A DNA stretch of 64,000 bases, from positions 62,001-126,000 of the forward strand of contig NZ_QNRE01000008.1 of the NCBI RefSeq assembly GCF_003315035.1. Reading direction: 5' to 3'. Made by a program: the position numbers and the translations under genes. The notes under the pieces are model-generated. The model did not search any database, was not told the origin of the DNA, and saw only the letters and a list, made by a program, of their open reading frames with translations. This document shows positions 16,713 to 24,708 of the stretch, piece after piece. The stretch is from Nocardia puris. GTDB taxonomy: Bacteria > Actinomycetota > Actinomycetes > Mycobacteriales > Mycobacteriaceae. Numbering within the stretch: the stretch's first letter is position 1; every line of letters begins with the position of its first letter.

Positions 16713-18593
16713 CTACTCGACCGTGACCGACTTCGCCAGGTTGCGCGGCTTGTCCACGTCGTAGCCGCGGGTCTGCGCCACCTCGGCGGCGAAGATCTGC
16801 AACGGCACGGTGGACAGCAGCGGCTGGAAAAGCGTGGGGGCCGAGGGGATTTCGATGAGGTCGTCGGCGAACGGGCGGACCGTGTCGTCGCCCTCCTCGG
16901 CGATCACGATGGTGCGGGCGCCGCGCGCCTGGATCTCGCGGATATTGCTCAGCAGCTTCGAGTGCAGCACCGCGCGGCCCTTCGGGGAGGGCATCACCAC
17001 GATCACCGGCAGCCCGTCCTCGATCAGCGCGATCGGCCCGTGCTTGAGCTCACCCGCCGCGAAGCCCTCGGCGTGCATATACGCCAGCTCCTTGAGTTTG
17101 AGCGCGCCTTCCAGTGCCACGGGGTAGCCGACGTGCCTGCCGAGGAACAGCACCGTGGGCACGTGTGCCAGCTCCCGCGCGATCTTGCGCACCTGCGGCG
17201 CGGTTTCGAGCACACGCGCCACCAGCTTGGGCATGGCCTCCAACTCGTGGAACTCGCGCGCCACTTCGTCGGGGTACTTGGTGCCGCGTGCCTGCGCCAG
17301 CGCCAGACCCACCAGATAGTTGGCCGCGACCTGCGCCAGGAACGCCTTGGTGGACGCGACGCCGATCTCGGGGCCGGTCCGGGTGTAGACCACCGCGTCG
17401 GACTCGCGCGGGATCTGCGCGCCGTTGGTGTTGCAGATCGCCAGCACGCGCGCCTTCTGCTCCTTGGCGTGGCGCACCGCCTCCAGCGTGTCGGCGGTCT
17501 CGCCGGACTGCGAGATCGCCACCACCAGCGTCGACCGGTCCAGCACCGGGTCGCGGTAGCGGAACTCGCTGGCCAGCTCCACCTCGACGGGCAGGCGGGT
17601 CCAGTGCTCGATCGCGTACTTGGCCAGCAGGCCCGCGTGATAGGAGCTGCCGCACGCCACCACGAACACCTTGTCGAACTCGCGCAGCTCCTGGTCGGCG
17701 AGGCGCTGCTCGTCCAGGACGATGCGCCCGCCCGACTCGTCGACGGTGAAGTGCCCGATCAAGGTGTCGGCGACCGCGGTGGGCTGCTCCTCGATCTCCT
17801 TGAGCATGAAGTAGTCGTGGCCACCCTTCTCGGCGGCGGCCAGATCCCAGTCGATGGTGAACGGACGGGTCAGCACACCCTCGGTGGCGCCATCGAAATC
17901 GGTGACGAGGTAGCTGTCGGCCGTGATCACCACGGCCTGGTTCTGGCCCAGCTCCACGGCCTCGCGGGTGTGCTCGATGAACGCGGTCACATCGGAGGCG
18001 AGAAACATCTCGCCCTTGCCGACGCCCACCACCAGCGGGGTGTTGCGCCGCGCGGCGACGATCATGCCCGCGTGGTCGGCGTGGGTGAAGACCAGCGTGA
18101 ACGCGCCCTCGAGGCGGCGCACCACGGCCAGCGCGCTCGCGGCGAAATCGCCCGCGGTGGGACCGTCTGCGTAGGCGCGGGCCACCAGGTGCACCGCCAC
18201 CTCGGTGTCGGTGTCGCTGAGCAGTTCCACGCCCGCGTCCTCGAGCTCGCGGCGCAGCGGCGCGAAGTTCTCGATGATGCCGTTGTGCACCACCGCGACC
18301 TTGCCGGTCTCGTCCCGGTGCGGGTGCGCGTTGCGGTCGGTCGGCGCGCCGTGCGTGGCCCACCTGGTATGCCCCATGCCGGTGGTGCCCGCGAACACGC
18401 CCGCCGCCGACTCGCCGAGTTCGGCCTCCAGATTGGCCAGCCGACCGGCCTTGCGTTCCACCGCCAAGCCGCCCGAACCGTCCAGGATCGCCACGCCGGC
18501 GGAGTCGTATCCGCGATATTCCATGCGGCGCAACGCATCGACGACAACGCCGAGCGCGTCCCGGTACCCGACGTAGCCAACGATTCCGCACAT
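16713..18593 (-). CDS. glmS: Glutamine-fructose-6-phosphate aminotransferase GlmS
   Basis: A 626-residue enzyme that makes glucosamine-6-phosphate, the first step toward UDP-GlcNAc. The N-terminal Ntn glutaminase begins MCGIVGYVG, with Cys2 as nucleophile, and has GMGHTRWATHG. The isomerase half has two SIS domains: VACGSSYHAG with ISQSGETADT, and LGRHVGYPVALEGALKLKE. The C-terminus PRNLAKSVTVE is canonical. The start ATG has GGGGAG upstream. glmM at 27.5 kb encodes the next pathway step. Confidence 0.97.
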   Translation of the reverse strand: MCGIVGYVGYRDALGVVVDALRRMEYRGYDSAGVAILDGSGGLAVERKAGRLANLEAELGESAAGVFAGTTGMGHTRWATHGAPTDRNAHPHRDETGKVAVVHNGIIENFAPLRRELEDAGVELLSDTDTEVAVHLVARAYADGPTAGDFAASALAVVRRLEGAFTLVFTHADHAGMIVAARRNTPLVVGVGKGEMFLASDVTAFIEHTREAVELGQNQAVVITADSYLVTDFDGATEGVLTRPFTIDWDLAAAEKGGHDYFMLKEIEEQPTAVADTLIGHFTVDESGGRIVLDEQRLADQELREFDKVFVVACGSSYHAGLLAKYAIEHWTRLPVEVELASEFRYRDPVLDRSTLVVAISQSGETADTLEAVRHAKEQKARVLAICNTNGAQIPRESDAVVYTRTGPEIGVASTKAFLAQVAANYLVGLALAQARGTKYPDEVAREFHELEAMPKLVARVLETAPQVRKIARELAHVPTVLFLGRHVGYPVALEGALKLKELAYMHAEGFAAGELKHGPIALIEDGLPVIVVMPSPKGRAVLHSKLLSNIREIQARGARTIVIAEEGDDTVRPFADDLIEIPSAPTLFQPLLSTVPLQIFAAEVAQTRGYDVDKPRNLAKSVTVE

Positions 18594-18629
18594 GGCTCCC
18601 CAGACTACTTATCGGATAACGTTCACGTC

Positions 18630-19490
18630 GTGTCGGCGTCAGTGAAATCGCTTCTGAGCACCTTGACCAGCCGCGGCCCGCACCGGGTCCTGCGGGGGAA
18701 CCTGGCCATCGCGGGTCAGCCCGGTGTCGTGTTCACGCCCGAGAGCGGGCGAGGGCTGCCCGCCGTGGTGTTCGGCCATGGCTGGCTGACCGGCGTCGGC
18801 AACTATCGTGAGCTGCTCGAACACCTCGCGTCCTGGGGTTTCGTCGCCGCCGCGCCCGACACCGAACGCGGGCCGATCCCATCACATCTGGGGTTGGCCA
18901 CCGACCTGCTCACCACCGTCGACATCTGCACCGGCGTGCGGCTCGGCGACGGCGAGATCAGCGTCAACCCCGAGCGCATCGCCCTGGCCGGGCACGGCAT
19001 GGGCGCCGGCGCGGCCGTGATCGCCGCCGGCCAGCGCCGCGTTGCCGCCCTCGCCGCCCTCTTCCCCGCGCCGACCGCACCCTCCGCCGAAACCCTCGCC
19101 CCGAACATCGACATTCCGGCCCTCGTCCTGGCGGGCTCCACCGACATCGCGTCGGTCAACTCCAACGCCCTCCCCCTCACCTCCGCCTGGGGCGGCCCCG
19201 CGCTGCTGCGAGCCATCGACGGCGCGAGTCAGAACGGGATCATCGAAGGCCGCCGCGCCCTCGCCGCCCTCGGCGCGGGCAAACACCAGCCCAAGGTCTC
19301 CCGCACCACCCGCGCCCTCCTCGTCGGCTACCTCCGCCACACCCTCCTCGACGAGAAGACCTACAAACCGTTCACCGACCCCGAAGCGCAGATCCCCCAC
19401 ACCCACGTGATCGATCCCGACGCGCCGCGGGAAGAGGAGTCGAAGCCGAAGCTGTCTGTGGGGACCATCGCCTCCTTGCTGCGGAAGTAG
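18630..19490 (+). CDS. Alpha/beta-hydrolase-fold protein lacking the nucleophile serine
   Basis: A 286-residue protein with a dienelactone-hydrolase/PET-hydrolase-like layout: PAVVFGHGWLTGVGNYREL, then WGFVAAAPDTERGP, then the elbow GHGMGAGAAVIAA, and LVLAGSTDIASV late in the fold. In catalytic relatives the elbow is G-H-S-M-G-G; here glycine replaces the serine, so ordinary esterase chemistry should be lost. A conserved C-terminal part (TRALLVGYLRHTL, DPEAQIPHTHVIDPDAP) suggests selection. The start is GTG at 18630 (VSASVKSLL), without a clear ribosome site. It is divergent from glmS, as is Rv3438 in M. tuberculosis, which may be its counterpart. Confidence 0.75.
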   Translation: MSASVKSLLSTLTSRGPHRVLRGNLAIAGQPGVVFTPESGRGLPAVVFGHGWLTGVGNYRELLEHLASWGFVAAAPDTERGPIPSHLGLATDLLTTVDICTGVRLGDGEISVNPERIALAGHGMGAGAAVIAAGQRRVAALAALFPAPTAPSAETLAPNIDIPALVLAGSTDIASVNSNALPLTSAWGGPALLRAIDGASQNGIIEGRRALAALGAGKHQPKVSRTTRALLVGYLRHTLLDEKTYKPFTDPEAQIPHTHVIDPDAPREEESKPKLSVGTIASLLRK

Positions 19491-19495
19491 GGCGG

Positions 19496-21166
19496 TCAGC
19501 CGCAGATCGGGGCTTCGGCCCACCAGTTCGCGAGGGTCCGCTCGAGAGTGGAACCTTCCGGAATCTCGACGCCGACCAGGTATCGGGACAGTGTGGGGTC
19601 ATCGGGGAACGCGGTGAAGAAGTCGCCGTCCCCGATCGGTGCGATCGCGTTCTCCGGTGGGATGAAGATCGTCGGATCGATCGCGCAACCGTCGTGCGGG
19701 CGCCGCATCTGCTGTGCGGCGCCGCGCGTATAGCTCTGCTCGCCATATGTTTCCAGCTTCGCGCGGACGCCTGCAGAGGACTTGTAGTCGTAGATGGTGA
19801 ACCCGGTGGCATCGTCGGCGCCGCCCAGGCACTGGAAACCGAGGCGGTCCGTCGAATTGGAGAAGGTACAGAAGACGTCGCGCCAGCCCTTCGCGGAGAT
19901 TCCCTCGCCGGCGGGCAGCATCTTCGGGAACGCGTCGACGACACTCTGCTGTTTCTGCGGCCACGCGGCCGTGGTGAGCCCGACCCACGACGACGTCGCC
20001 GAATCGGCGGTCTTGGCCACCAGAACGACCACACCCACCACGGCCACAAGCAATATCGCCAAGCCGACGCCGATCAGCGCGACCAGCTTGCCCGAACCAC
20101 CGGAGCTCGACCGCGCCGGAACCGCGTGCCTGAACTGCTGCTGAGCGGGATAGGGGGCGGCCTGCGGAGCGGAATACGGTTGCGGCGCGGGATGCGGCCG
20201 AGCGGGATGCCGCACTGGTGGTGCAAACCCCGGGTTCGGTGCCCCGTAGCTCGGAACAGGTTGTGGCGACGCATGATTGGCCGGCTGCTGCCAGGCGGGA
20301 GCAGACGCCGCGCGCGGTTGCGACACCTGCCCGCCTGTCCTCCATGCCCGGCTCACCGCGGCCGCGAACTCACCGCAGCTGGAGTATCTGTCGTCGGGCC
20401 GTTTGGCGAGAGCCTTCGCCAGCACCGCGTCCAACGCCTGTGGCAGCCCCGCACGGCGGGTGCTGATCGGCGGTGGCGGATCCGAGAGGTGCGCGCGAAT
20501 CACGGTGACCGGATTGGTCGCGTCGAACGGGGCCTGCCCGGTGAGCAGCACGAACAGCGTGCAAGCCAGCGAGTACTGGTCGCACCGATGATCCAGCGGA
20601 TTCCCCGTCAATTGCTCGGGCGAGGCGAACGCGAGCGTCGCGGTGAACGTGCCGGTCTGGGTCAGGCCGTTCTGTTCGTCGCGGAACCGCGCAATCCCGA
20701 AGTCCGCCAGGAACACTCGCGGCGGACGGCCCGAGTCCATTTCCCCGAGCAGGATATTGGCCGGTTTTATGTCGCGATGCAGCACACCCTGCTGATGGGC
20801 GTAGTCCAACGCGGAGGCCGCGTCGGCGATGATGCCCGCCGCGAATGCCGGTTCCATCACGCCGAACTCGGCCGCATCGGTGCCCGCGATGTACTGCATC
20901 GAAATCCACAGGCTGCGCCCCTCCGCACCCCGGTCGTACACCGCGACGATATTCGGATGCTCGAGCCGCGCGACCAGATCCGCCTCCCGCTCGAACCGAG
21001 CCCGGATCTCGCTGTCGCCGAACACTTCCTCGTTGAGGAGCTTCAGCGCCACCTTCCTCGGCAACCGGGGATGCTTGGCCAAGAACACCGTGCCCATCCC
21101 ACCCTGCCCCAATACCCGCTCGATCCGATACTCGGCGAACACCTCACCGGGCCGCAGATCGGTCAC
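19496..21166 (-). CDS. Membrane Ser/Thr protein kinase with cysteine-containing sensor domain
   Basis: A 556-residue PknB-type kinase. The kinase domain (about 1-275) has the glycine loop GQGGMGTVF, the catalytic HRDIKPANIL, DFGIA, an activation segment with several Thr (LTQTGTFTATLAF) and SPEQL. A Pro/Gln/Ala-rich juxtamembrane stretch follows, then a helix at about 362-386 (LIGVGLAILLVAVVGVVVLV). The extracellular domain of about 170 residues has four cysteines (FCTF, FQCLG, DGCAID, PICG), probably two disulfides, and no PASTA repeats. The start is GTG after GGGGGAGG. It is the last gene of the type VII substrate operon. Confidence 0.93.
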   Translation of the reverse strand: MTDLRPGEVFAEYRIERVLGQGGMGTVFLAKHPRLPRKVALKLLNEEVFGDSEIRARFEREADLVARLEHPNIVAVYDRGAEGRSLWISMQYIAGTDAAEFGVMEPAFAAGIIADAASALDYAHQQGVLHRDIKPANILLGEMDSGRPPRVFLADFGIARFRDEQNGLTQTGTFTATLAFASPEQLTGNPLDHRCDQYSLACTLFVLLTGQAPFDATNPVTVIRAHLSDPPPPISTRRAGLPQALDAVLAKALAKRPDDRYSSCGEFAAAVSRAWRTGGQVSQPRAASAPAWQQPANHASPQPVPSYGAPNPGFAPPVRHPARPHPAPQPYSAPQAAPYPAQQQFRHAVPARSSSGGSGKLVALIGVGLAILLVAVVGVVVLVAKTADSATSSWVGLTTAAWPQKQQSVVDAFPKMLPAGEGISAKGWRDVFCTFSNSTDRLGFQCLGGADDATGFTIYDYKSSAGVRAKLETYGEQSYTRGAAQQMRRPHDGCAIDPTIFIPPENAIAPIGDGDFFTAFPDDPTLSRYLVGVEIPEGSTLERTLANWWAEAPICG

Positions 21167-21263
21167 AAGCCTCCCCCTTCGATCCCTCACCCACCGTCGA
21201 GCACGGCCATGCTAGCCGAAAGCGACGCGCCGGACCCTCACGAGCCCAACGCATCCCACCCGC

Positions 21264-21650
21264 TCACACCAGCCAACTCTGCCGCCGGTAGTACTCCCCT
21301 TCGGGGTCATCATCCTCATCGATCGGCGTCACAACGTTCTTCGACTTCCGCGCCGCGATCGCCCGCGCCACCGCCTCCCGCTGCTCCCTCTCCTCGGCTT
21401 CCCGGCGTTCGCGCTCAGCCCTCTCCTCGGCCTCTCGGCGCTGCTGTTCCTCTATCTCAGCGACCTGCCTCCGGAACTCCTCGCCGTGCTCCTCCATGAA
21501 TTGCCGAAGTTCAGCTCGCGAACGAGCCTCCAGCTCTTGACTTTTCGCAGCTGTACGCCGGTTGATCTCCTCCAGATCCTCCGAGATGGCTGCCGAAATA
21601 CGTCGGCAGTCGTCGATGATCCGCTCCATCTCGGAGCGATAGTCGACCAT
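21264..21650 (-). CDS. Coiled-coil protein of unknown function in type VII operon
   Basis: A 128-residue, strongly charged, almost wholly helical protein. The segment from DYRSEMERIIDDCRRIS to REAEEREQREAVARAIA is a heptad-like coiled coil rich in Glu and Arg. A short non-helical acidic/aromatic tail ends the protein (DEDDDPEGEYYRRQSWLV). No signal peptide or membrane helix. The start ATG at 21650 has AGGAGAG upstream. It lies 41 bases after the large substrate gene and 97 before the kinase, so may be a chaperone or scaffold for the module; that is inference. Confidence 0.7.
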   Translation of the reverse strand: MVDYRSEMERIIDDCRRISAAISEDLEEINRRTAAKSQELEARSRAELRQFMEEHGEEFRRQVAEIEEQQRREAEERAERERREAEEREQREAVARAIAARKSKNVVTPIDEDDDPEGEYYRRQSWLV

Positions 21651-21691
21651 GGTTACTCTCCTAACCAACGATGCCGGTCACGCCACAAGGC

Positions 21692-23317
21692 TCACAACGG
21701 CCCCGCCTCAGCCAGTCGTGCGCCGCTGTCGAACGGCGGCTCGGGCGTGGGCACCGGCGCTTCCGGCTCTTCCTCGACAGTCGGAGCGGGAATGGGCTGG
21801 GGGGTGTGTTCGCCGTCCTCTTCCTTCTTCGAGCCCGGTACCGAGGGGATCCCACCCGGGCCAGGTGACCCCTGGTCGTTCTGCGAGCCTTCGTTCGGCT
21901 TGTCCTCCGACTTCTCACCATCCGGCTCAGCGTCCTGACCGACGATCACGGGGTTCCCGTTCTCGTCCAGCTTCACGCTGTACTCTTGCGAATTGCCCTC
22001 GGAATCGGTCGCAACGAGCTTGAGTTGGCCGTCCGGGCCCATCTCCAGCTTCAGGTTCTTTCCAGCAAGGTCGAAGGCGGACTTGTCATCATCCTTCTCC
22101 TTACCTTCCTCTGTCTGCTCTTCTTCCTCTTCTTTCCCGGCAGCGTCTTCCTGCTGCTCCTTCAAATACTCCAGTGCATTGTCGACCCCATCCTCGATAA
22201 CGCCGCTCAATGACGTGAGCCCCGTGCTCAGGCTCTGCGCCAGTGTGCTCACCAGAGGGGACAGAGTCTGCGCGGCGCTGGTGAGCCCTTCGAGCAAGTC
22301 GGCGGCACTGGGGTTCGTGGACGTGTCGTCATCATCCTCGTCGTCATCCACCGATGGGTCATCCGTGGTGCCCGGCCCCGGGCTGGGACCAGGGGTACTC
22401 GGGCCAGGAGTGCTCGGACCCGGGGTGCTGGGTCCCGGATTGCTGGGGGTTGAAGGGCCGACAGGGCAGGGGTAGGACTCCTCCGCGATCCCGCCCATCG
22501 CAGTGGTGATCGCGCCGTAGACTTCCTTGACTTTTCTGTCGGTACCGTCACATGCCTCCAGAAACTTATTCACCTTGTCGATGTAGTCACCCTTGAACAC
22601 CTCGTCCAACCATTTTTGGCAACGCTCCTTCGCCGCCCGCTCCCACTCCGAACCCGGGGCCACGATCCCCGCATGATTCACGAAGTTAAAGAACTTTCCA
22701 CTCAGGCCCATCTCTTGGCCAATATCCGGAAATATGTTGTGAATCCTATTGGCCTCGCTATCACCACTATAGAAGTTCGACCAAGAAATCCCGCCCGCTC
22801 CGTTGATGATATCGTCTACATTCTCCGGAGTCTTCCCGTCGATCTTCTCGTAAAGTCCATGCTCGCGAATTTGCAGCACCACATCGGCCTTTATTTTCGC
22901 GGCCTCACGAAGCCCTTTCGGCGCCAATTCGAGGGCCGAAATCACAGACTTCGCTTTCTCGATGTCAGTCCAGGCGAGTGTCGACTGTTTTGTCATCATT
23001 GCCTGAGCGGATGTGCCAGCGTCTCCGGTCCACGACTGCGAGATACTCTGCTGCGTCGTCTTCTGCTGCGCATGTTGCTGCTCCGCCGTTGTCACGGCTT
23101 CCTTCAAAGCTTCAGTGGCCTCGACGAGCTTCGCCTCATCGAGGCCGTTCTGTTCATAGAATCGCTTGTGCAGTTCGTCGTAGGTCTGCGTACTGCCCGG
23201 CAGTTGCCCGAAAGCCTTGATGTAGCGCGGTTCGAAATTCTCGAAGTACAGCAGCGACTTGGAGCCCATCCGAAGGTACTCTTCGACGCTCGCATCCCCC
23301 GGAACTGTGTATTCCAC
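21692..23317 (-). CDS. Large acidic type VII secretion substrate candidate with WXG-like motif
   Basis: A 541-residue protein with no Sec signal. The N-terminal ~280 residues are helical. A helix pair around SISQSWTGDAGTSAQAMM carries a W-T-G turn, as in WXG100-type ESX substrates. A conserved-looking block contains ISWSNFYSGDSEANRIHN and CQKWLDEVFKGDYIDKVNKF. Then come P-G-P-S-T repeats (about 290-312), an acidic run of about ten Asp/Glu, a helical segment, a second Glu/Lys-rich run and a C-terminal 100-residue Pro/Glu tail. It starts 13 bases after an EspC-like gene. DNA at 22680-22960 is less GC-rich than its surroundings, hinting at transfer. No toxin domain is recognisable. Confidence 0.7.
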   Translation of the reverse strand: MEYTVPGDASVEEYLRMGSKSLLYFENFEPRYIKAFGQLPGSTQTYDELHKRFYEQNGLDEAKLVEATEALKEAVTTAEQQHAQQKTTQQSISQSWTGDAGTSAQAMMTKQSTLAWTDIEKAKSVISALELAPKGLREAAKIKADVVLQIREHGLYEKIDGKTPENVDDIINGAGGISWSNFYSGDSEANRIHNIFPDIGQEMGLSGKFFNFVNHAGIVAPGSEWERAAKERCQKWLDEVFKGDYIDKVNKFLEACDGTDRKVKEVYGAITTAMGGIAEESYPCPVGPSTPSNPGPSTPGPSTPGPSTPGPSPGPGTTDDPSVDDDEDDDDTSTNPSAADLLEGLTSAAQTLSPLVSTLAQSLSTGLTSLSGVIEDGVDNALEYLKEQQEDAAGKEEEEEQTEEGKEKDDDKSAFDLAGKNLKLEMGPDGQLKLVATDSEGNSQEYSVKLDENGNPVIVGQDAEPDGEKSEDKPNEGSQNDQGSPGPGGIPSVPGSKKEEDGEHTPQPIPAPTVEEEPEAPVPTPEPPFDSGARLAEAGPL

Positions 23318-23330
23318 GACAATCCCCCAC

Positions 23331-23630
23331 TTACTGCTTGTTGGTTTCGCTGGCGCGCCGGTCGTCTACCGTTGTGTAGCTGACGCTGGCCGCACCGATC
23401 ACATCCGCAGTCGTGTCGGTCGCCTTCGACCAGTCATCGATCCGCTGCTTCAATTGCTCCAAGCCGCTCTGGATCTTCTTCCCCTCGGTCGCATAGTTCG
23501 CCCCCGCCTCCCCTGGCCCGAAGAGGTTGTCACCGATCTTTTTCACTTGCTTCGCGACGATATCGCCCGATGTGCGGAGCTCGTTGGCGAGCTTGCCCAG
23601 ATCCCCCGTCGATACACCTAGTGTGCTCAT
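23331..23630 (-). CDS. EspC-like type VII secretion protein
   Basis: A 99-residue helical-hairpin protein of the ESX-1 EspC (DUF2580) kind. Its layout is MSTLGVSTGDLGKLANEL, helix, a GPGEAGANYATEG turn, helix, and a C-terminal ATDTTADVIGAASVSYTTVD, the usual end of this family. There is no WXG tripeptide. EspC-like proteins are exported with or help export a larger partner; the next gene, 13 bases downstream, encodes a large substrate candidate. I chose the ATG at 23630 with GGGAGG 11 bases upstream; a GTG at 23642 lies too close to that site. Confidence 0.8.
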   Translation of the reverse strand: MSTLGVSTGDLGKLANELRTSGDIVAKQVKKIGDNLFGPGEAGANYATEGKKIQSGLEQLKQRIDDWSKATDTTADVIGAASVSYTTVDDRRASETNKQ

Positions 23631-23919
23631 CCGTGCCGGCACCTCCCGTAGTCGCGTGTCGTCCGATCCCCCGGCTCGGAGTCCCGTGCGTGCCGAGTAT
23701 CGCCATACTTTCTTGGACGCACGTGGTCGGTGATCGGTTCCATCGGAACCGGTGCCCGCCCGAGGTGTTCGGAGTCAATCTACTGGGGTGGTCGTTGACG
23801 CCACAATCGGGCGCGGTGGCGTGGGCCGGCACGGGGCAGGGATCCACGAGGCCGACCTGGGCTCAGGGCGGAACAGCGGCGGCCGGCATCGGGATGCCGG
23901 CCGCCGGGTGAGCTACTAC

Positions 23920-24228
23920 CTATTCACCGATCTTTCCCTGGTCGGTGCGCTTCCATTCGGAAGAGCCGTCGGGGTGGCGGTGGAACTCCCAGGCGGCGTA
24001 GTCGCCGTCGTTCTCGACGATGGTGACCTGGTCGGCGATGCCGTCCTGGTCGAAGTCGGTCCAGACCTGCATGGCGTCCTCGCCCTGGGTGGTGATGCTG
24101 TCGAGGATGCCGTCGCCGTCGATGTCCTGGGTGGGGTGGTTCAGTTCGACCGCGCCGAGGCCGCCCAGGGAGGAGGAGGTGTCGATGTCGGGTAGATCCA
24201 GACCCGGGAACTCGCCCGAGGTGATCAT
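23920..24228 (-). CDS. Small protein with calcium-repeat-like D-x-D-x-D loops
   Basis: A 102-residue acidic protein. Two loops resemble EF-hand or thrombospondin-3/dockerin calcium sites: DIDGDGILDS and DFDQDGIADQ, about 27 residues apart. They are followed by TIVENDGDYAAWEFHRHPDG. No signal peptide is visible. The family occurs widely in Nocardia without known function (DUF6802, from memory). The start ATG at 24228 has GGAGGAG four bases upstream; the open frame continues upstream to 24291 without a site. Confidence 0.75.
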   Translation of the reverse strand: MITSGEFPGLDLPDIDTSSSLGGLGAVELNHPTQDIDGDGILDSITTQGEDAMQVWTDFDQDGIADQVTIVENDGDYAAWEFHRHPDGSSEWKRTDQGKIGE

Positions 24229-24347
24229 GTGGCTCCTCCTCAACGGGGACTCATGCGGTGGTGTGGAGATGCCCGCGGAACACACGGGCAATCACCATCC
24301 TGACATCCGCGCGGCTCCGGCGCAGCCCCCTTACCCGATCGAGAACG

Positions 24348-24539
24348 TCACTTTTTCGGGATGACCAGCCACAGCACCAGGTAGAGCAGGAACTGCGGGC
24401 CGGGCAGCAGGCAGGACAGCACGAACAGCAGGCGGACGATATTGGCGTTCCAGCCGAAGTACTCGGCGATTCCACCGCAGACGCCGGCGATCCACTTGTC
24501 GGTGTCGGAACGGGTGAAGCGGCGGGTGGGGGCAGTCAT
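24348..24539 (-). CDS. PspC-domain membrane protein
   Basis: A 63-residue PspC protein. After a basic start (MTAPTRRFTRSDTDKW) comes the family pattern IAGVCGGIAEYFGWN. A hydrophobic helix with VRLLFVLSCLLPGPQFLLYL follows, ending VLWLVIPKK. PspC proteins sit in the membrane and belong to envelope-stress responses in some bacteria. It stands alone, divergent from the ABC-F gene. Confidence 0.88.
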   Translation of the reverse strand: MTAPTRRFTRSDTDKWIAGVCGGIAEYFGWNANIVRLLFVLSCLLPGPQFLLYLVLWLVIPKK

Positions 24540-24708
24540 CGGTAGATCCCTCTCTGACGTCGAATCTGTACCTTCCACTCTCCGGACCTGGCGCGCCCCG
24601 CGCATCGGTCGCGGGCCCCATCCACACCCTGATTTCCGACGGGCGAATCTCAGGGTGCAACCCCGAGGCGGGTGCGGCCGCGCCACGCGCACCCGGCAGA
24701 CTTCTCCT

